Positions 12,494-23,539 of a DNA stretch of 64,000 nt are shown here, piece after piece; the first letter of the stretch is position 1, and each line of letters starts with the position of its first letter. The notes below the pieces were generated by a model, which saw nothing but the letters and a program-made list of their open reading frames with translations, was not told the DNA's origin and did no database searches. The position numbers and the translations under genes are program-made. The DNA lies in assembly GCA_024734495.1 (NCBI GenBank), contig JALMQS010000061.1:9404286-9468285 (forward strand), in the 5' to 3' direction. Source of the stretch: Forficula auricularia. Its lineage: Eukaryota; Arthropoda; Insecta; Dermaptera; Forficulidae.

Positions 12494-13010
12494 CTATTCA
12501 TAAATGAGTATTATAACGTGGAGTTTATTGAAGGATGAGTGAATGGAGTTCTTGTTTAAGAAAATACTCACAAAAGTTGATAGAATATATTATATTTAAT
12601 CTATGTAGACTTTACCAAACAATAAACTCAGAAGGTAAAATGAAGTTAATAAACTACAGACGACAAGGAGTGTCGAGCAATTCGAAATGTTTTCACCAGG
12701 ATGGTATTACAAGTGTATTACCAAAAGCACTGCTCAGTGCCTGGTGATAGACCAGGCGACTAGACCATAGATAAGACACATTTAAATTATTATTTTAAAA
12801 CCCACAAATAGTTTATTACAAATAAAATTTATTAAAATTAGAAAATTTAAATAATTATTTATTTTCTATTTTAGAAAAGAAGTAGAAATACACATTTTCC
12901 AAATGTATTTCACAAGAACCAGGCCAGGTTTGGTTAATGGGGGAGTCTTTACCTAAATGGAAGGAGAGAGACATCGTAACAGGATCCGAGTTTGACTTTC
13001 ACCAAAATAC
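12494..13010. other. No supported gene
   Basis: A 70-codon ORF at 12535-12747 has no recognisable motif. Otherwise AT-rich sequence. Confidence 0.5.
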
Positions 13011-13018
13011 ATTATAGG

Positions 13019-13841
13019 TAGAGACCAAATTTTTATGCAGTAAAGTGCCAAAATATGACATAAAATATGCAGTTAAAAATATTGAAATATGCAGAATACG
13101 GTGAAATATGCAAATATATGCAGTAAAAAATGGCAAAATAAAATTTTTTTATGCACTAAAAATTAAAATTGAAGACAAAAAGAGTATATATTTCAAGGAG
13201 TGCTATGAAAGAAATTGCTGATAAAGTCAGCTATAGACATCAAGTGTCAAATATGTACTTTTATTGCGTAAAAAATTGCACAAAATTCTCATATGGTATA
13301 TATATATTTTTTTTTATTTATTTATTGTCATCGGGAACACAGTCCATTTAGACAGCACATCAGGAAAGTGTTAGTAGTGTTAGTGAGTTTTAGCCGGTCG
13401 AAATTTTATATGCTAGCAAGTCTCGAACTCGGGCCTCCCGCTTGAACATCGTCAGCAACTAATAGAATAATGCAAATATTTGACCGGCTATAATCTGATC
13501 TCTACATTAATTTACACTACTTCAGTTTTAATCGAATTTAAATTGGTGTCCCCCTGTTTTTTTTCTTTATTTTTTTCATTCTTTCTCCGAAAATTTACTT
13601 TTAAAAAATCTGTATTTTGAGCGAAATTTACAATATTTAACAACAAATCCTTCAAATATGCAATTTTATGCAATATTCTTCAAATATGCAATTTTATGCA
13701 ATATTACTCAAATATGCAAAAATATTCAGTATAAAATTTAACCCGCAGTATCCTAGATGCATGATTCGGATAGATAATTGATCCCCTGGGTCGTATGTGG
13801 CGGGAAACAAAATATGCAATTACATAGGAATCCGGTCTCTA
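13019..13841. mobile_element. hAT-like element with TAGAGACC termini
   Basis: Begins tagagacc and ends ggtctcta, flanked by attatagg (13011-13018) and attatagt (13842-13849), an 8-bp duplication with one mismatch. Inside both ends lie repeated atatgcaa/tatgcagt motifs; caaatatgcaattttatgca is repeated in tandem near 13654-13700. These may be subterminal transposase-binding repeats. The element is interrupted by SINE-derived sequence at about 13380-13515. No transposase ORF remains. Confidence 0.85.
13385..13515. mobile_element. Head-to-head pair of SINE heads
   Basis: On the minus strand, ggcccgagttcgagacttgc (B-box-like) is followed by gaccggctaaaac. On the plus strand, tgcaaatatttgaccggcta is followed by taatctgatctctacatt. 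Both match the SINE head plus 'ttgaccggctataatctg' block at 43500-43575 and 42330-42400. The two pieces are in opposite orientations around about 13460. Nested in the TAGAGACC hAT. Confidence 0.6.
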
Positions 13842-13904
13842 ATTATAGTGAACTTTATTTATTTTAATTAATTTAATGCGATTTAAAATATATTTTGAAA
13901 TACC

Positions 13905-13982
13905 CGATAAAAAACAATTTGTCATATATGACCGTGGGCCGTAAGTAAGCCAAATGCGGCCCGCGGGTTGGCCAGGCCACTA
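13905..13982 (-). mobile_element. Terminal fragment of a Charlie-type hAT
   Basis: Minus strand reads agtggcctggccaacccgcg, then ggccgcatttggc and tacggcccacggtc, which resembles the CAGGGGTGGCCAACC(C/T)GCGGGCC ends of Charlie-like hATs. No partner terminus found, so a truncated copy. Confidence 0.5.
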
Positions 13983-14461
13983 TATTTAAGTTAGATTCTA
14001 GATATTAATTTGATTCTGATTAGTTTTTGATTAAAACCATTCAAAGTTTGTTTCTACTCGACTATATTTTTCCTTATCATTACTAGTAACATAATCAACA
14101 ATACAAAATAATTGTAATTTTAGAAATTTATTTGACGTCAATTTTAAATTACAATGCCGTTTTTTTGATCAAGCTTTACGGTTGATTTTCGTTTCAAAGC
14201 TTTTATCGGTATAAATAGAACATGAGAGAGAAAAATTTTAATGCGATAATAACATTTCTAAATACTCTGGTTGTGTAAATAACTGATTTAATTGAGAGAG
14301 AAGGGAAAACGAAAGCTTTCATTCCTTTTAGGTTGGTGAGAAATTTAATGAATTTCTATCTGGCAACCTATTTCTTCCGCCATCTCTTATTAGACTGGCT
14401 ATTTACAATTGTCATTTCTCATTTGGGAGATTCCTTTGGGAGATGAGCGGACTTAGACTGC

Positions 14462-14620
14462 TTTTTAGGGTTCCGTTTAAAAGTAAACAGGAAACTATTA
14501 GTGTCACTACAATGTCTACCTCTCAGTCTGTAGCGAGTCTTGTAGCTGGTAAACTAAATAAGATATAATCTTGAAATTTACAAGTGATGTATATTCATTT
14601 TTCCTAAAAATCAAAAATCA
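14462..14620 (+). repeat. Dispersed repeat with GGGTTCCGT head
   Basis: tttttagggttccgtttaaa, then ctcagtctgtagcgagtctt and gaaatttacaagtgatgtat follow the layout of a repeat widespread in insect genomes (GGGTTCCGTACC, a run of CTGTC, then TTGAAATTT(T/A)CACAGATGATGTA), which I know from memory and associate with Helitron-like elements. This is a diverged copy without clear ends. Confidence 0.5.
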
Positions 14621-14659
14621 TATTAAAATTTTAATCGAATGAATTTTCAGAATTAATAA

Positions 14660-14662
<3 letters not shown>

Positions 14663-14691
<29 letters not shown>
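14663..14691. repeat. (AT)n microsatellite
   Basis: Uninterrupted AT dinucleotide run of about 29 bases. Confidence 0.95.
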
Positions 14692-14695
<4 letters not shown>

Positions 14696-14699
14696 TTTA

Positions 14700-14810
14700 T
14701 TCTGGTCCCACCGCCACCCCTGAGAATTTCTTCTCAGACCAGATCTGATTTTATTTTTAATGATAAACATGCAAGAAAGTATTACTCCAAGAAAATGCAA
14801 CTTTAATAAG
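14700..14810 (-). mobile_element. Possible LINE 3'-end fragment
   Basis: attactccaagaaaatgcaac at 14779-14799 and the preceding aatgataaacatgcaagaaa resemble the LINE 3' block near 8443-8487 (gaattacaccaaaaaggtgc). Short and diverged; low certainty. Confidence 0.35.
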
Positions 14811-15521
14811 TCAAGTTAAATTTTAGCATTCATTAAAGAAGAAAATATTTCTGGACGATGCTTTGGCTCTTAGAAATTGCAGGATTCGCGAATGAGAGAT
14901 GTAGGGACGAAATCTCAATCTCTACAAGTTCGAAAGATAAACGAATTGACTGTTGTACTCGTCTGACTCTTTTCATGCTTGGCAACTACGGCTATAAATT
15001 TCAAGTCAAAATCATATATTAAAGTTAATTTACTCGACTTATTTTTAATTTTTTTTTTAATTTAAGAATTTAGAACGCATCATCAAGTTAGGCCAGTGGT
15101 TTTCGACCTATGAGTCGCCTGTGATTTCCTGCCGCTCTGACAAAATTTAATAAATAAAATTTGAATGAAATTAAAGAATATGAAAGAAAAACTTGAATCT
15201 AAAAAGCAAACTTGAAATTACATTCCTAACAGAAATTTGCCAAGTTGAATTGAACATATTATTAATTAAGTCATATAGTGGAGGACCCATTGCCCTAATT
15301 GAATATAAGACAAAGAAATATAGTAGCAGTCATTGCGTTATTCTCGAGAAAAATTCCTTGAGAGCTTATGATATTGTTGAATGATAAACTATATAAAATC
15401 GCAACCTCTTAAAACCAACAATCTTATGTGGGACGATATGGTAAGCCACCATGAATTCCTTCCCCTGTACACTGAATTAGTAGTGGCCTTCTCGAGGCAT
15501 CAACACGTTTGATGAAACCAA

Positions 15522-15802
15522 ATACTGTATATATCAATACAGGACAGCCTGTCAAATTCATCGGCATCATGAAAACTGCGCACTCCAACGGGCTAGAATG
15601 AAAATACATATAGCGCATAATAGAAAATATCACATGTAAGTGGTTAAGTGTATATATCCAGTACTTGCGCTAACCGCTGGGCAGCCCGGGCACCAAGATT
15701 TCATTCTTGCTCGCATGGCGGCGCTGGAATTCATGATGCCAAAAACCGTTAAATTTTATATAGGATTTTGACAGGCTGTCGGGTATTGATATATACAGTA
15801 TT
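15522..15802. mobile_element. Foldback element inside the hAT
   Basis: About 35-bp inverted repeats: actgtatatatcaatacagg at 15524-15543, continuing gacagcctgtcaaa, mirrored by tttgacaggctgtcgggtat at 15768-15787, continuing tgatatatacagt. Both flanks carry a similar (g)atgaaac stretch (15510-15517 and 15805-15812), which may be a target duplication. The middle (15650-15720) is GC-richer (gctgggcagcccgggcacc) and might be another tRNA-like relic. The 69-codon minus-strand ORF here is not supported as a gene. Confidence 0.65.
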
Positions 15803-16730
15803 TTATGAAACTGGTTGCAGAGGCAGCGGCATTTTTGAAAGATCATAACGCTCTATTGGTGACAGCACAAAATTTAATGATGGAGACTGGGTATGTAAAC
15901 TGGCGTATTTGGTCTATATTTTTAACAAAATGAACGAAATGAATCTATCAATCCAAGGAAAAATTATCACAGTTTTTGATACAAACACCAAAGTGTCTTT
16001 TAAGAAGAAACTTATGTTTTGGCTGGAGGCCGCGAAAAGGAAGAAATCAAGTGATAAGTGAAGAAAAAACTACGAAGAAAACATAATAAATAATTATAAT
16101 ATAAACGATTCTCATTGCTTGAGTTGGTTTCTAATTGTTACGAATTTGTCCACTTTAAAATTCGAAGATGGTAGCACTTGACAGCAACGCCTGTATTTAG
16201 ACAACCTAAACAGACGAAGAATTACATTCTTTAGGCTTTGTGTTTAAGGAAGTGCGGTGCCAGCCAGAAATGATATTTAATAAAGTTAGTGGTTCTCGAG
16301 CTAGGAAACAAATTTGTGAATGTTTGCTCCACATTCAGTTTTTAATATATATTTTTTGCCATGTTGAGTTTGCCCCTTCACTCATTAAAATTTTAAGAAA
16401 TAGGGAAATGAGAAGCTATTAGTGATATGATCAATGGATTCAAGAGGAGTAAATATTAAATTTACTACAACTAACTACAAAAAACTACTCAGTAGAATAC
16501 AAGATCTTCATAGATTTGACCTTTCGGTGAACTAAAAATCGCGCTTCAAAACCAAAGCCTACCGGAGTTTTGGCAGCATTTAAAAGATTAATTTAAAATC
16601 TTGTATGAGAAACTGAAATTCGAAGTATTGTTGCCTTTCTCAACTATATTACACTGTGAAGCGGGAGTCTCCGTCTATGAATGTAGAAAAACAAAATTCA
16701 GAACCAGACAATTATCATCAATTGAACATA
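15800..16730 (+). pseudogene. hAT transposase (ZBED/Charlie type) pseudogene
   Basis: The family enzyme excises and reinserts the transposon; it is a DDE/RNase H-like nuclease with a C-terminal hAT dimerisation region. Two blocks are readable. At 15876-16061, about 61 codons are open and contain CKLAYLVYIFNKMNEMNLS then IQGK, matching the KLAYLADIF..LN.LNLSLQG block known from ZBED5/Charlie-like transposases. At 16634-16729 the frame reads PFSTILHCEAGVSVYECRKT then KFRTR, matching the LP(F/T)ST.LCEAGFS....KTK.R.RL C-terminal block. Between them the reading frame is broken by stops and shifts, and the N-terminal BED finger and catalytic part are not seen. The two blocks lie in the right order inside one pair of hAT ends, so this is clearly a dead copy of the element's own gene. 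Confidence 0.8.
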
Positions 16731-16832
16731 AAATAAGAAAATACCATTAAGATAGAGAGTGGCCTCCGGTTTAAAAATCGATTTTAAAAAGGACTCAGTG
16801 AGTCAAAAAGGCTGGGAACCCCTGGCTTAGAC

Positions 16833-17180
16833 TATTAGCGTTAAATTGATAAATATTATTTTTATTTTTGATTGCAATTCGGTTCGGTTGAATTTTAACT
16901 TCACTTTACGCTTCCATCTTTTCTAATTCGTGCAAACTTCTATCCCTTAATTAAATATGGCTTTGCAGGTAGGTACCTTTGACTGCAACCCAAACCCTGA
17001 ATGTTTTCCCACTATTTTGTCTAAAATCTGGGAGTTAATCTTGACTTATAAGTTATTCCTTCTTGAATATTTATCATTAAAATAAAAAATCAATCAACTA
17101 TTATTGAAATAATCATATTAGGAAAGGCTATTAATATAATGATGTTTTATCGAATTATATATATGTATATATATATCTTA
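16833..17180. other. AT-rich DNA, nothing recognised
   Basis: Short spacer between the hAT and the Helitron-like block; no feature seen. Confidence 0.5.
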
Positions 17181-17183
17181 TTA

Positions 17184-17930
17184 TCTACTCTTATTAAACG
17201 AGCAAAAATTGTTTGTATATTTATTTATTTATATATATATTTGTATCTTGGTTCTATTTTGAAAACGGCTCTACCGATTTTGATGAAACAAATTCTATTA
17301 ACAAGTTTTGAGGATGAGAATGCGATCTGGCCAGGTCTGGACCTCGACAAATTTAATCTTAATTGATCTTTTCTTAATTAAAGTAATTATTGATAGATGA
17401 AAATCTCAATAAAAAAGTTTGTTTACATTTTTTTCAATTATCTTTTATATTTAATTGATTTTTTAATTTTAAAACCCACTAATAGGTTATAGCAAATTTT
17501 AATATATTATATTAAAATTAGGAATTTTTGTTTTTTTTTAATTAACAGGTGTCTAAATCATAACATTACAGGTGTGTTTGCAAATAAAGTGGTTGAAGTT
17601 GCTTTTTTTATATAACTTGGAAACAAATCTTATTCAATTTTATGTTTTTATTTCAGATCCTATATATTATATATCATATTATTTTTTTTTATTATTATTT
17701 TCCTATTTATTTTTTATAATGTTTATCAATATGAACGAATGTGGGCAAATTGGTGCTACGAGCAAACAAATATACACATAATATGTAGATCACTAGAAAG
17801 CTAGAAATGCAAAAACTGGGTGCGGGGTGGATGGATGTGGGAGGTGTAGGAGGTGGGGTGCAGTTGTGGGGGATCCGGGGGTTGGAGGTGCGGTTGGGGT
17901 GGGGTGGGGCGGAGTGGTGGTGAGGTCGTC
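17184..17930 (+). mobile_element. Helitron-like element, copy A (3' truncated)
   Basis: Starts tctactcttattaaacgagc directly after an A, the kind of site Helitrons use, then aacggctctaccgattttga. Copy C on the minus strand (19880-20682) has the same start and interior (aaacccactaatagg, ggtgtctaaatcataa, aacttggaaacaaatctta, catattatgtg, and the G-rich tract). The G-rich tract at 17815-17935 could form G-quadruplexes. It ends where copy B begins, so its 3' hairpin is lost. No rolling-circle replicase is encoded. ORFs of 60-75 codons are incidental. Confidence 0.7.
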
Positions 17931-17935
17931 TTATC

Positions 17936-18226
17936 TTATTATATTAAACGAGCAATTCTTGTATATATATATATAGAATCGGTTTCTCGAAAAGAGCTCT
18001 AACGATTTCGCTAAAAATTGGTGAACTTATCAAGTCTCATGAGTTATTAGTCGTGTATGAATTTTAATCCGATAGAAATAAAGGAAGGGGGTGTAAATTA
18101 GTCATGCCGAAAAATAAATATTTTAATCGTTCATATCTTGTTTTCGGTAAGTCGCAGAGCCTTGAAATTTGAAACTTAAGCTATTTAGAGGCAAAAAGTT
18201 ACAGAGCATCGCTCGGTGCTCCAGCC
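17936..18226 (+). mobile_element. Short Helitron-like element, copy B
   Basis: Begins tcttattatattaaacgagc, runs through gagctctaacgatttcgcta, and ends at the hairpin gagcatcgctcggtgctc (18206-18223) followed by cagccactat. A GC-rich hairpin near the 3' end is the Helitron hallmark; the last bases are CTAT rather than the canonical CTRR. About 290 bp and non-autonomous. Confidence 0.7.
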
Positions 18227-18244
18227 ACTATATATATATTATAT

Positions 18245-18651
18245 AGGAGTGCGAAAGTAAATATACATATTTATATTAGAGTTGTCCAGAGTTTGCATTG
18301 GATAGGTCGATTAGGGTCAGTTGAATGACAACCACGAACAGCAGATTTCACCTCAATGGATTTCTTTTCGGGTGTTATCAAAGATAAAGTATTTTCAAGA
18401 AAACCACGCACTCTTGATAAAAGTAATCAAGAAAGAAGCATTCCAAGAAATTTATAAGAATAAAAACCTTTCTACCAAAGTGTCCTTGAGTGTAGAAACT
18501 AGACTACACGATTAAGTTAATGCTGAAGAACGCAATTTGAGCATTTAAGCCATTATACTTAATTGCAATTTCTATCTCATCTTTTTTTGACTTAGTAAAA
18601 CTATTGTTGTTTCATAATAAAAATTGGATACTTACTTTTGCACACCCTTGT
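18245..18651 (+). mobile_element. Tc1/mariner-like relic
   Basis: Left end aggagtgcgaaagtaaatat and right end whose reverse complement is agggtgtgcaaaagtaagta form imperfect inverted repeats flanked by TA-rich DNA; GTGTGCAAAAGTA-type ends are typical of Tc1-like elements. The 64-codon ORF at 18321-18515 ends with ALLIKVIKKEAFQEI then a SL..ETRL stretch, loosely like the C-terminal ...VIQEEW..I....SMPRR... of Tc1 transposases. That similarity is weak; the D,D,E motifs are absent. Interpreted as an internally deleted copy. Confidence 0.55.
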
Positions 18652-18654
18652 TAA

Positions 18655-19585
18655 TACAAAGAATAAATACAGTTATGACTGTTAATAAAACTACATATTC
18701 TGTAAAAATTTACTTCTGATCATAGGCCTAATGTATTTATGAATATTTTTGAAAATGGTGACAATGCTTCAAGTTATCTTGGAGCTCGAAATTACCTCCA
18801 AATTGTAATAATATACATGAAAAATGGTTCCCAAAATAGGAATCAATATATAGTTAAATGAGTTAGTATTATTTAAAATTTTTAACTTTTCTAAAATTAT
18901 TCTTTTATTTAAGTTTATCCTTTTTTAACAAATTTAGAATTTGTGAAATCGAAATTTTATCCTAAATTTGTTCAGATTCTACAATATTTATATTGCACAG
19001 AAAGGTATTATATTATCGCATCGATTATTCTACTCATATTTTCTATTTGCACTGCCAAAAATATACAACTCTTTCGCAAGTCTTGACTTGTTCAACATAA
19101 AATCGAACCAAACCGACATTGTAGTAGAGTTCTATTTAGCTGGCAGCATTGAACGAGATTATATTTGGTGCTTAGGCGAAAGAGAAATGACATGACAAAG
19201 ATGCCAGCAAAATGGCTATTTCCACGGAAAATCTGGTAAAAAAGGAATTCCGTACCTACTTTTATTGGATTTATCCTATCGTCTATATTTTGTTTCATTT
19301 AATAAAATTTAGTTATATTATTAAAAGGTACAATATAGCGTGCAAACATTTGATGCTAAATAAAACCAAAAATATAAACTTCAGTTCAAGTTGGAATAAA
19401 ATAGTCATAATGCTAATAATTTATATCTATTATTATAATAATCCGCTTATCGCGGCGACAACGACGTACCCTTGCCACTATTAGCAGTTATGGCACTTTT
19501 TTCAAACCTTATATTTTTATTCAAATATGTTTTTAAATAATTTTAAATTATTAATCAGGACTAATACAACGAACTTTTCTGTAAT
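18655..19585. other. No supported gene
   Basis: ORFs up to 90 codons (19212-19484) have no recognisable motif and show the composition of the surrounding AT-rich DNA. Confidence 0.5.
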
Positions 19586-19594
19586 CGGAAAAAA

Positions 19595-19710
19595 TAAATA
19601 AAACCAAGGGTGGCGGTGTCGCAGGTGGCATAGCCACCTGGCCAGTCAGAACCCCGCCGGAGCCCAGCAAAGTTATCTTTGTTTGGAGGTCAGGGGTACA
19701 AAAAGTGTTC
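19595..19710 (+). repeat. GC-rich block with tRNA-like A box
   Basis: ggtggcggtgtcgcaggtgg, then catagccacctggcc and agaaccccgccggagccc. ggtggcatagccacc is a perfect short palindrome overlapping an A-box-like motif; no convincing B box. It may be the head of a SINE or transposon; not resolved. Confidence 0.35.
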
Positions 19711-19879
19711 CTATGAAAAAATCAAACGCCCAATGTAAAACAAATTGATGTGCCTATTAAAAAAATAATGTTTTTGAGTAGATGCCACAAATCCACATCG
19801 TGTTTAAATAGCTAAAATAAAAAAATGACAAATTATATTATATTATTATAATTATTTTATGACAAATAATTAATAAGTA

Positions 19880-20682
19880 CCTGGAGCCACCGAGCGATGC
19901 ACGGTAATCAAATTAAAAAAAAAATACAAATATATATAATAAACGCCCCCTGGACCCCCCCCGAAACCACTCACCTCGCCCCCACCCACCCACACTCCGC
20001 CCCACCCCAACCCCGGGCCCCCACAACTGCACTCCACCTCCTGCACTTCCAACATCCACCCCACCCCTCATCCAGCTTTTGCATTTCTAGCCTTCCAGTG
20101 GTCCACATATTATGTGTATAATTGTCCACTCGTACACCAACCCGCCCACATTCGTTCATATTGATAAACATTACACACAAAAAAAATAAATAGGAAAATA
20201 ATAATAAAAAAAATATAGGATCTGAAATAAAAAGATAAAATTAAATAAGATTTGTTTCCAAGTTATATAAAAAAAGCCACTTCAACCACTTTATTTGCAA
20301 AAACACCTGTTTTGTTATGAATCCACCTGTAATGTTATGATTTAGACACCTGTTATGTTATGATTTAGAGACCTGTTAATTATAAACAAAAAAATCCTAA
20401 TTTTAATATAGTACCTATAATAATATTTGTTAAAACCTATTAGTGGGTTTTAAAATTAAAAAACCAATCAATAAATAAAAGATAAGTGAAAAAATGTAAA
20501 CAAACTTTTTTATTGAGACCTTCATCTATAAATAATTACTTTAATGAAGAAAAGATCAATTAAGATTAAATTTGTCGAGGTCCACACCCAGCCAGATCGT
20601 TCTCTCATCCTAAAAACTTGTTAATACAGTTGGTTTCATCAAAATCGGCAGAGCCGTTTATTGCTCGTTTAATAAGAGTAGA
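19880..20682 (-). mobile_element. Helitron-like element, copy C, both ends present
   Basis: On the minus strand it starts tctactcttattaaacgagc at 20682 after an A and ends at the hairpin region gtgcatcgctcggtggctcc near 19907-19888, the same 3' block as copy B. Its interior matches copy A over about 730 bp in inverted orientation, including a C-rich tract at 19945-20065 (G-rich on the element's own strand). It includes three tandem versions of a cacctgtnatgttatgattt block at 20305-20375. Non-autonomous. The ORFs on both strands at 19870-20180 result from the C-rich tract. Confidence 0.75.
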
Positions 20683-22887
20683 TAATGATAATAGGTCCTT
20701 GTTTGGAGACCATTTATTATATGTCTATATGAATTTTAATCGACTAATAAAAGTGTGATGAATTCAATAATTTCTTTCGAATTTATTCGCACATAAAAAA
20801 TTGACATAAATAACTTCAATTATATGGTATCTCTTTGAAGAATAAAACTATTGCCAAGAGCAATAAAAATTTTAATAAATAAATTATGAATACCTACTTT
20901 TTTTAAGTGAATTATTATAAAAATATTTATATCTGACGGATCGAGCGTTGCTCGGTAATTTTTTGTTTTAGTTATAAAGTCGAACTAAAAAGCTTCTCAT
21001 TATACCTAAATGTGAAAAATAAGATTTTTTCAGAGAAATTGATCATTTTCAAGAAAGGATATTATTATATTTTGAATAAAAGATATTAAAGATGATAAAT
21101 CGTCTGTAATTAATTCTGTAATGGAAATAGGTCCCTTTTTGGACACTATTTATTATTTTTTACTTATGGAAAGTGGTGTAGGTTTTAGGTGAAACATAAA
21201 CATCTTTGAGTTTTATTTCATTCACTGTGAAACTACACACCCTTTACTCTATTAATTTACTATTTATTATATATTATATCTATATGAATTTTAATCTACT
21301 AATGAAAGCGTGATGAATTCAATAATTTCTTTTGAATGTATTCGCATAGATAATTATATGAGAATTTATTTTTTTTAAAAGTCAGCAGATAGTGGGATTT
21401 TCCGCCATTTTAACTGAAACATCTAAGAAGTTGCAAAGATGAAATAAACAAGCTCAGACAAGTTTTAGCTCGGTTAGAAATTTTCTCAGCCTCGATTATT
21501 CAAGAATTTTCAATTTGCAAAGAAACGATATTCTTTTTAGAGAAAGGTAATAATCATTTAGAATTCACTAGAATTCAAATCTCTTTCATTCTTCTCACTC
21601 AATATATGATTAACATGTCATAACAGTACACAAAAAGAATTTACCATATAAATGACTGACATTCTAACATATGCGCCTATGAGTTATGCAACTAATTAGC
21701 TCTGCTATAATAGTTGTATTATACACAGGCGTGCCCATGAATATTTATCCAAACTAAAGGATTTCTCTTTTTATTGCTAATATTCTTATGTGAAATATTC
21801 ATAAAGGGTTTTGAAATTATTTAGTCTCTAAATACATTACTAATTCTTTATTTGTGAGTAAAATTTCATTTTTTTAATTTACTATTATTACTTGTTGCGT
21901 TCGATTTTTTGGTATCGAGATTATTTTGTCTAGAGCAGCAGAGTTGTTGATTCATGAAGAGAAATCAATGAGGTTGTCCGGTGATTGATGCAAATATACA
22001 TATACATATTTATACCAAAATATACATAAATTATATGTTTGAGACTATAGATTCAAAGGTTGACCTTTATTATCAGTCTTTTTAATTAAAAATATTTTAT
22101 CTTTTATTTCTCTCGGCGCGACTAACGGAAGGTTATAAGGATAGTTTGTATATCCCTAGTCAAAATGTTGGAATCTTACGCTTTTAATTATTTCTGATTA
22201 CCCAACTAAAGTTAGAGCAATGAATGCTTAGGCACTTAAAGGAATGAAATTGAAAAAAGAAAAGAAAAAGTTAAAACATTTTTACGACTCGGCACGCTCT
22301 CCGGCTAGAGCCTAGATAATAATAAAAAATATAATAAACTATTACAAATAAATTGAGAAGTGATGGAAGGCAGCCCAAGTATAATGAAAAAAATTCTCTC
22401 GAATAAAATAGATTTATTGGACAGTTATTTTTTTACACTTAAAATTTCTACCAGTCCGTCTCGCTCCGAAGAGAAAATTTCTTCTAGCATATTAAAAATA
22501 AATTTTATAATTCAATCAACTTGTTATAAGTTGAACTTCTTACTTAATTGAAAAATTTGCATTATTAGTAATAAACTATTGGTGGGTTTTAAAATAAATA
22601 ATTTGATTATTTAAATAATTGTAATTGGGTCAAAATATATGTTTGTTTATTTATGACTATCAGCATATGACCTATAAAGCACAATGAAATCATTTAAAGA
22701 ATGATTTTTTATGTATTTTTGAACCGAAAAATAGAGAACTCAAAATTTAATCAGTTATCCACATTGAAAATACAACAATTTTGACTCCACAATGAACTTT
22801 CTAAGGGATTTTGTTCTATAGCTATGGTCTAAATCGGAATCCAGCCAGAGACACATATACAGCCTCAAAGAAAAGAAAGCCTGTTTT
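20683..22887. other. Helitron-like debris, no supported gene
   Basis: cgagcgttgctcg at 20944-20956 is a Helitron-type 3' hairpin (minus strand: gagcaacgctcg) of a further copy. The block aaatcgtctgtaattaattc with ggtccctttttggaca (about 21095-21150) belongs to a dispersed repeat also seen near 28550, 28985, 58050 and 58565. A gcacgctctccggctagagc patch is at 22286-22305. No coding content. Confidence 0.5.
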
Positions 22888-22987
22888 NNNNNNNNNNNNN
22901 NNNNNNNNNNNNNNNNNNNNNNNNNNNNNNNNNNNNNNNNNNNNNNNNNNNNNNNNNNNNNNNNNNNNNNNNNNNNNNNNNNNNNNN
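22888..22987. other. Assembly gap (100 N)
   Basis: Exactly 100 N characters, the conventional size for a gap of unknown length. It abuts a tandem array on its right side. Confidence 0.99.
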
Positions 22988-23530
22988 GAGAGCTGTAGAA
23001 TTATAACTGGTACTTTAACACCAACATAAATAGAGTGGAGATTTTAGCAGGTGGCATCTATCATGTAAAACATGTTAATATATCATCACCGAGAGCTGTA
23101 GAATTATAACTGGAAGTTTGACACCAATCACCATTATCCATAGTAGAGATCCTAAGTGGCTTCTCTCACCTAAAACATTCTAATACATCTTCAGACGAGA
23201 CCTGTAGATTTGAAGTGGAAATTTTTGATATCAACACCATTAGAAGAGTTTAAGATTATGGTAGAATTAGAGGACGGCGGATATAACATCAAGACACATC
23301 TGTGGACGCCAACACTATTACACAAATTATAGATTCTAGCTGGGTTCTTTCATCTAAGTTTCTAAAACATGCTAATACATCTCTGGACCAGAGCTGTAGA
23401 ATTATAACTGTAACTTCGTAATTCCAACAGCATTAGACGAATTAGAGATACTTGCTAGTACCTATCACGTAAAACATGCCACTAAAGCTTGTGGGTGAAC
23501 TAAAATTGAACCACAGATTATAGTAAAATT
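22988..23530. repeat. Degenerate tandem array, unit about 105 bp
   Basis: gagagctgtagaattataac recurs at 22988 and 23092, with diverged versions near 23199 (gagacctgtagatttgaagt) and 23392 (cagagctgtagaattataac). Between them the order is 'tt(t/a)gacaccaacaccatta', 'agtagagatt', 'ggtggcttctctcacctaaa', 'acatgctaatacatc'. An extra partial unit sits around 23290-23390. The array runs into the gap, so its true length is unknown. No ORF; a satellite-type repeat. Confidence 0.75.
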
Positions 23531-23539
23531 AAAAATAGA

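Larger units (their letters stand above)
15094..16824 (+). mobile_element. hAT DNA transposon with decayed transposase, 1.73 kb
   Basis: Left end cagtggttttcgacctatga and right end whose reverse complement is caggggttcccagccttttt are typical of Charlie-type hATs. The flanks agttaggc and gcttagac share 5 of 8 bases, a decayed target duplication. Transposase remnants sit on the plus strand between the ends (see 15800-16730), in the order N- to C-terminal expected for the family. The element also carries a foldback insertion at 15522-15802. Length is short for an autonomous hAT, so internal deletion is likely. Confidence 0.8.

Noticed and set aside
19870..20180. Pro/Gly-rich ORFs as proteins
   Set aside because: They arise from the C-rich tract of the Helitron-like copy and are open on both strands.
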